From assembly GCF_012910955.1 (NCBI RefSeq), contig NZ_WTVQ01000004.1, forward strand, positions 1-64,000: a stretch of DNA of 64,000 bases, in the 5' to 3' direction. Numbering within the stretch: position 1 is the stretch's first letter; each line of letters opens with the position of its first letter. Shown here one piece after another: positions 62,943 through 64,000 of the stretch. The position numbers were made by a program, and so were the translations under genes. Source of the stretch: Aromatoleum diolicum. GTDB taxonomy: Bacteria; Pseudomonadota; Gammaproteobacteria; Burkholderiales; Rhodocyclaceae. Below the pieces are notes generated by a model. It was not told the DNA's origin. It ran no database searches and saw nothing but the letters and a program-made list of their open reading frames with translations.

Positions 62943-64000
62943 TCCGACGCGAGTGCGACGACCGGGTCGAGGCGGGCCGCCTTGCGCGCCGGCAAATAGC
63001 CGAAGATCAGACCGGTGGCAAAAGCGCAGCCGAAGGCGAGCAGCACCGGTGGCAGCGAATACTCGATCGGCGTCTCGAAGGTTTCGATGATCGCCGCGGC
63101 GGCCAGACCGACCGCAACGCCGATCACGCCACCGAGCGCGGAAACCACCAGCGCCTCGATCAGGAACTGCTGCAGGATGTTCTTCATGCGTGCGCCGGTC
63201 GCCATGCGGATGCCGATCTCGCGCGTACGCTCGGTGACCGACACCAGCATGATGTTCATCACGCCGATGCCGCCGACCAGCAGCGAGATCGCGGCGACGG
63301 TGCCGAGCAGCACGGTCAGCGTGTTCTGGGTTTCCGAGGCGCTTTCGATGATCGACGCCATGTTGCGGATCTGGAAGTCCTCGATGCCGGCGTGGCGCGC
63401 CTGCAGCAGCGTGTGCACGGTCTCCTGGGTGTCGTCGATCTGCGCGACGTCGACGACGGCGACGATCGCACTGCGCAGGTGGCGCTGGCCGGTCAGGCGC
63501 AAGCTGCCGGTCGAGTACGGGACGAAGATCACGTCGTCCTGGTCCGAGCCCCACGGCGTCGCGCCCATCGGTCCCATCACGCCGACGACCTGGAACACCA
63601 GGCTATTGACGATCACGTATTGACCGACCGGATCGGCATCGCCGAACAGCGCCTTCGCCACCGTCTGACCAAGCACCGTGACCGTCGCATAGCTGCGTTC
63701 GTCGTCGGCGGAAAAGAAGGTGCCGCGCGCCACTGGCCAGTCGCGCGCGATCGTGTAGTCGGCCCCGGTCGCGGACGCGGACGTACGGTGGTCGGCATTG
63801 CCGTAGCGGATCGTGATCCCGGTGCTCTGCTCCGGTACTGCCGCGAGCACGTTCGGCAGTTCGGCGATCGCGCGCACGTCGTCGGGCACCAGTGTCGCGG
63901 TGGTGTCGCGGCCGCGCTGGTTCGGCGCACCGGGACGCACCGTCAGCAGGTTGGTCCCCATCGCGCTGATGCTCGCGACGACGTCGCGCTTGGCGCCGTC
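62939..64000 (-). CDS. macB: MacB-type ABC efflux permease, C-terminal part (runs off the window)
   Basis: The last ~353 residues of a MacB/FtsX-type transporter. A periplasmic domain ([20 protein letters not shown] ... NVLAAVPEQ) precedes three C-terminal helices, [28 protein letters not shown] being the family signature, and [30 protein letters not shown]. The frame stays open to base 64000, so the ATPase domain and start lie beyond the edge. Overlaps the NodT gene by four bases. Substrates of MacB pumps include peptides, macrolides and siderophores. Confidence 0.92.
   Translation of the reverse strand, partial: DGAKRDVVASISAMGTNLLTVRPGAPNQRGRDTTATLVPDDVRAIAELPNVLAAVPEQSTGITIRYGNADHRTSASATGADYTIARDWPVARGTFFSADDERSYATVTVLGQTVAKALFGDADPVGQYVIVNSLVFQVVGVMGPMGATPWGSDQDDVIFVPYSTGSLRLTGQRHLRSAIVAVVDVAQIDDTQETVHTLLQARHAGIEDFQIRNMASIIESASETQNTLTVLLGTVAAISLLVGGIGVMNIMLVSVTERTREIGIRMATGARMKNILQQFLIEALVVSALGGVIGVAVGLAAAAIIETFETPIEYSLPPVLLAFGCAFATGLIFGYLPARKAARLDPVVALASE

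Noticed and set aside
61488-63554. Single 688-codon protein covering NodT and part of MacB
   Set aside because: The N-terminal third is an out-of-frame reading of macB; the lipoprotein signal begins near 62942.

Overview
The window is high-GC DNA with tightly packed, often translationally coupled operons. It looks like the chromosome of a betaproteobacterium, most likely of the Rhodocyclales (Azoarcus/Thauera/Aromatoleum type). This is inferred from the gene families (PilS/PilR with a PP0621-type neighbour, TcdA, YbiB, FtrABCD, FeeM-type acyltransferase) and from GC-rich hairpin spacers; no database search was possible. No rRNA, tRNA or CRISPR array was seen.

Layout. (1) 0-19 kb is ordinary core and metabolic DNA: a cut-off MFS transporter, ssb, a MalY/PatB-type lyase, an MBL-fold hydrolase, a Sel1-repeat protein, tcdA plus a CbiX-like chelatase, a three-gene RND efflux operon (MFP, pump, DUF2892) behind an AT-rich palindrome that runs into the first start codon, PilZ, DsbB, azoreductase, pirin, YbiB, and two tandem beta-hydroxyacid dehydrogenases. 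These are followed by a class II aldolase/mtnA pair divergent from a YbdL-type methionine aminotransferase, which together suggest recycling of methylthioadenosine or 5-deoxyadenosine. (2) 19-33 kb is the type IV pilus control region and the accessory part of the window. pilS-pilR are intact, and pilA lies about 8 kb away behind a clear sigma-54 promoter. Between and beside them lie a VapBC-like module, a duplicated pilR 3' end, two IS110-family elements (one frameshifted; the other with IS1111-type layout and a candidate guide-RNA region), an ISAs1-family element, and a membrane GT-C-like glycosyltransferase gene next to pilA. Three copies of a 60-bp element, whose hairpin is the pilA terminator, mark the breakpoints. 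Beyond pilA lie another PIN/Phd module, an MntA/HepT module and a VapC remnant. (3) 33-43.4 kb is a copper/silver resistance island: cusC-cusB-cusA, a small CusF-like protein, and divergent cusR-cusS followed by a DUF411 protein, a small unknown protein and a cytochrome c. A TTACA-N4-TGTAA box sits between the divergent units. (4) 43.5-51.6 kb holds azlC-azlD, a bestrophin-like channel, an exported rhodanese, and two divergent TonB-dependent siderophore receptors (one followed by a PepSY protein) with Fur-like boxes between them. (5) 51.7-64 kb holds a molybdenum hydroxylase group (two structural subunits, XdhC and a MocA-like cytidylyltransferase) with a divergent LysR gene, then an FtrABCD ferrous iron uptake operon behind a third Fur-like box, a FeeM-type N-acyltransferase, and the start of a MacB-type efflux operon with a NodT-type outer membrane factor that runs off the right edge.

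The genes form several functional sets: pilus regulation and surface structure (PilS/PilR/PilA, GT-C protein, PilZ), copper detoxification (Cus), iron acquisition under Fur (two receptors, Ftr), and sulfur or methionine recycling. The main novelty candidates are the rearranged pilR-pilA interval with its repeated terminator element, the pilin-adjacent GT-C gene, the possible IS1111 bridge/seek RNA, the CusB-CusF fusion, and the operator overlapping the RND start codon.
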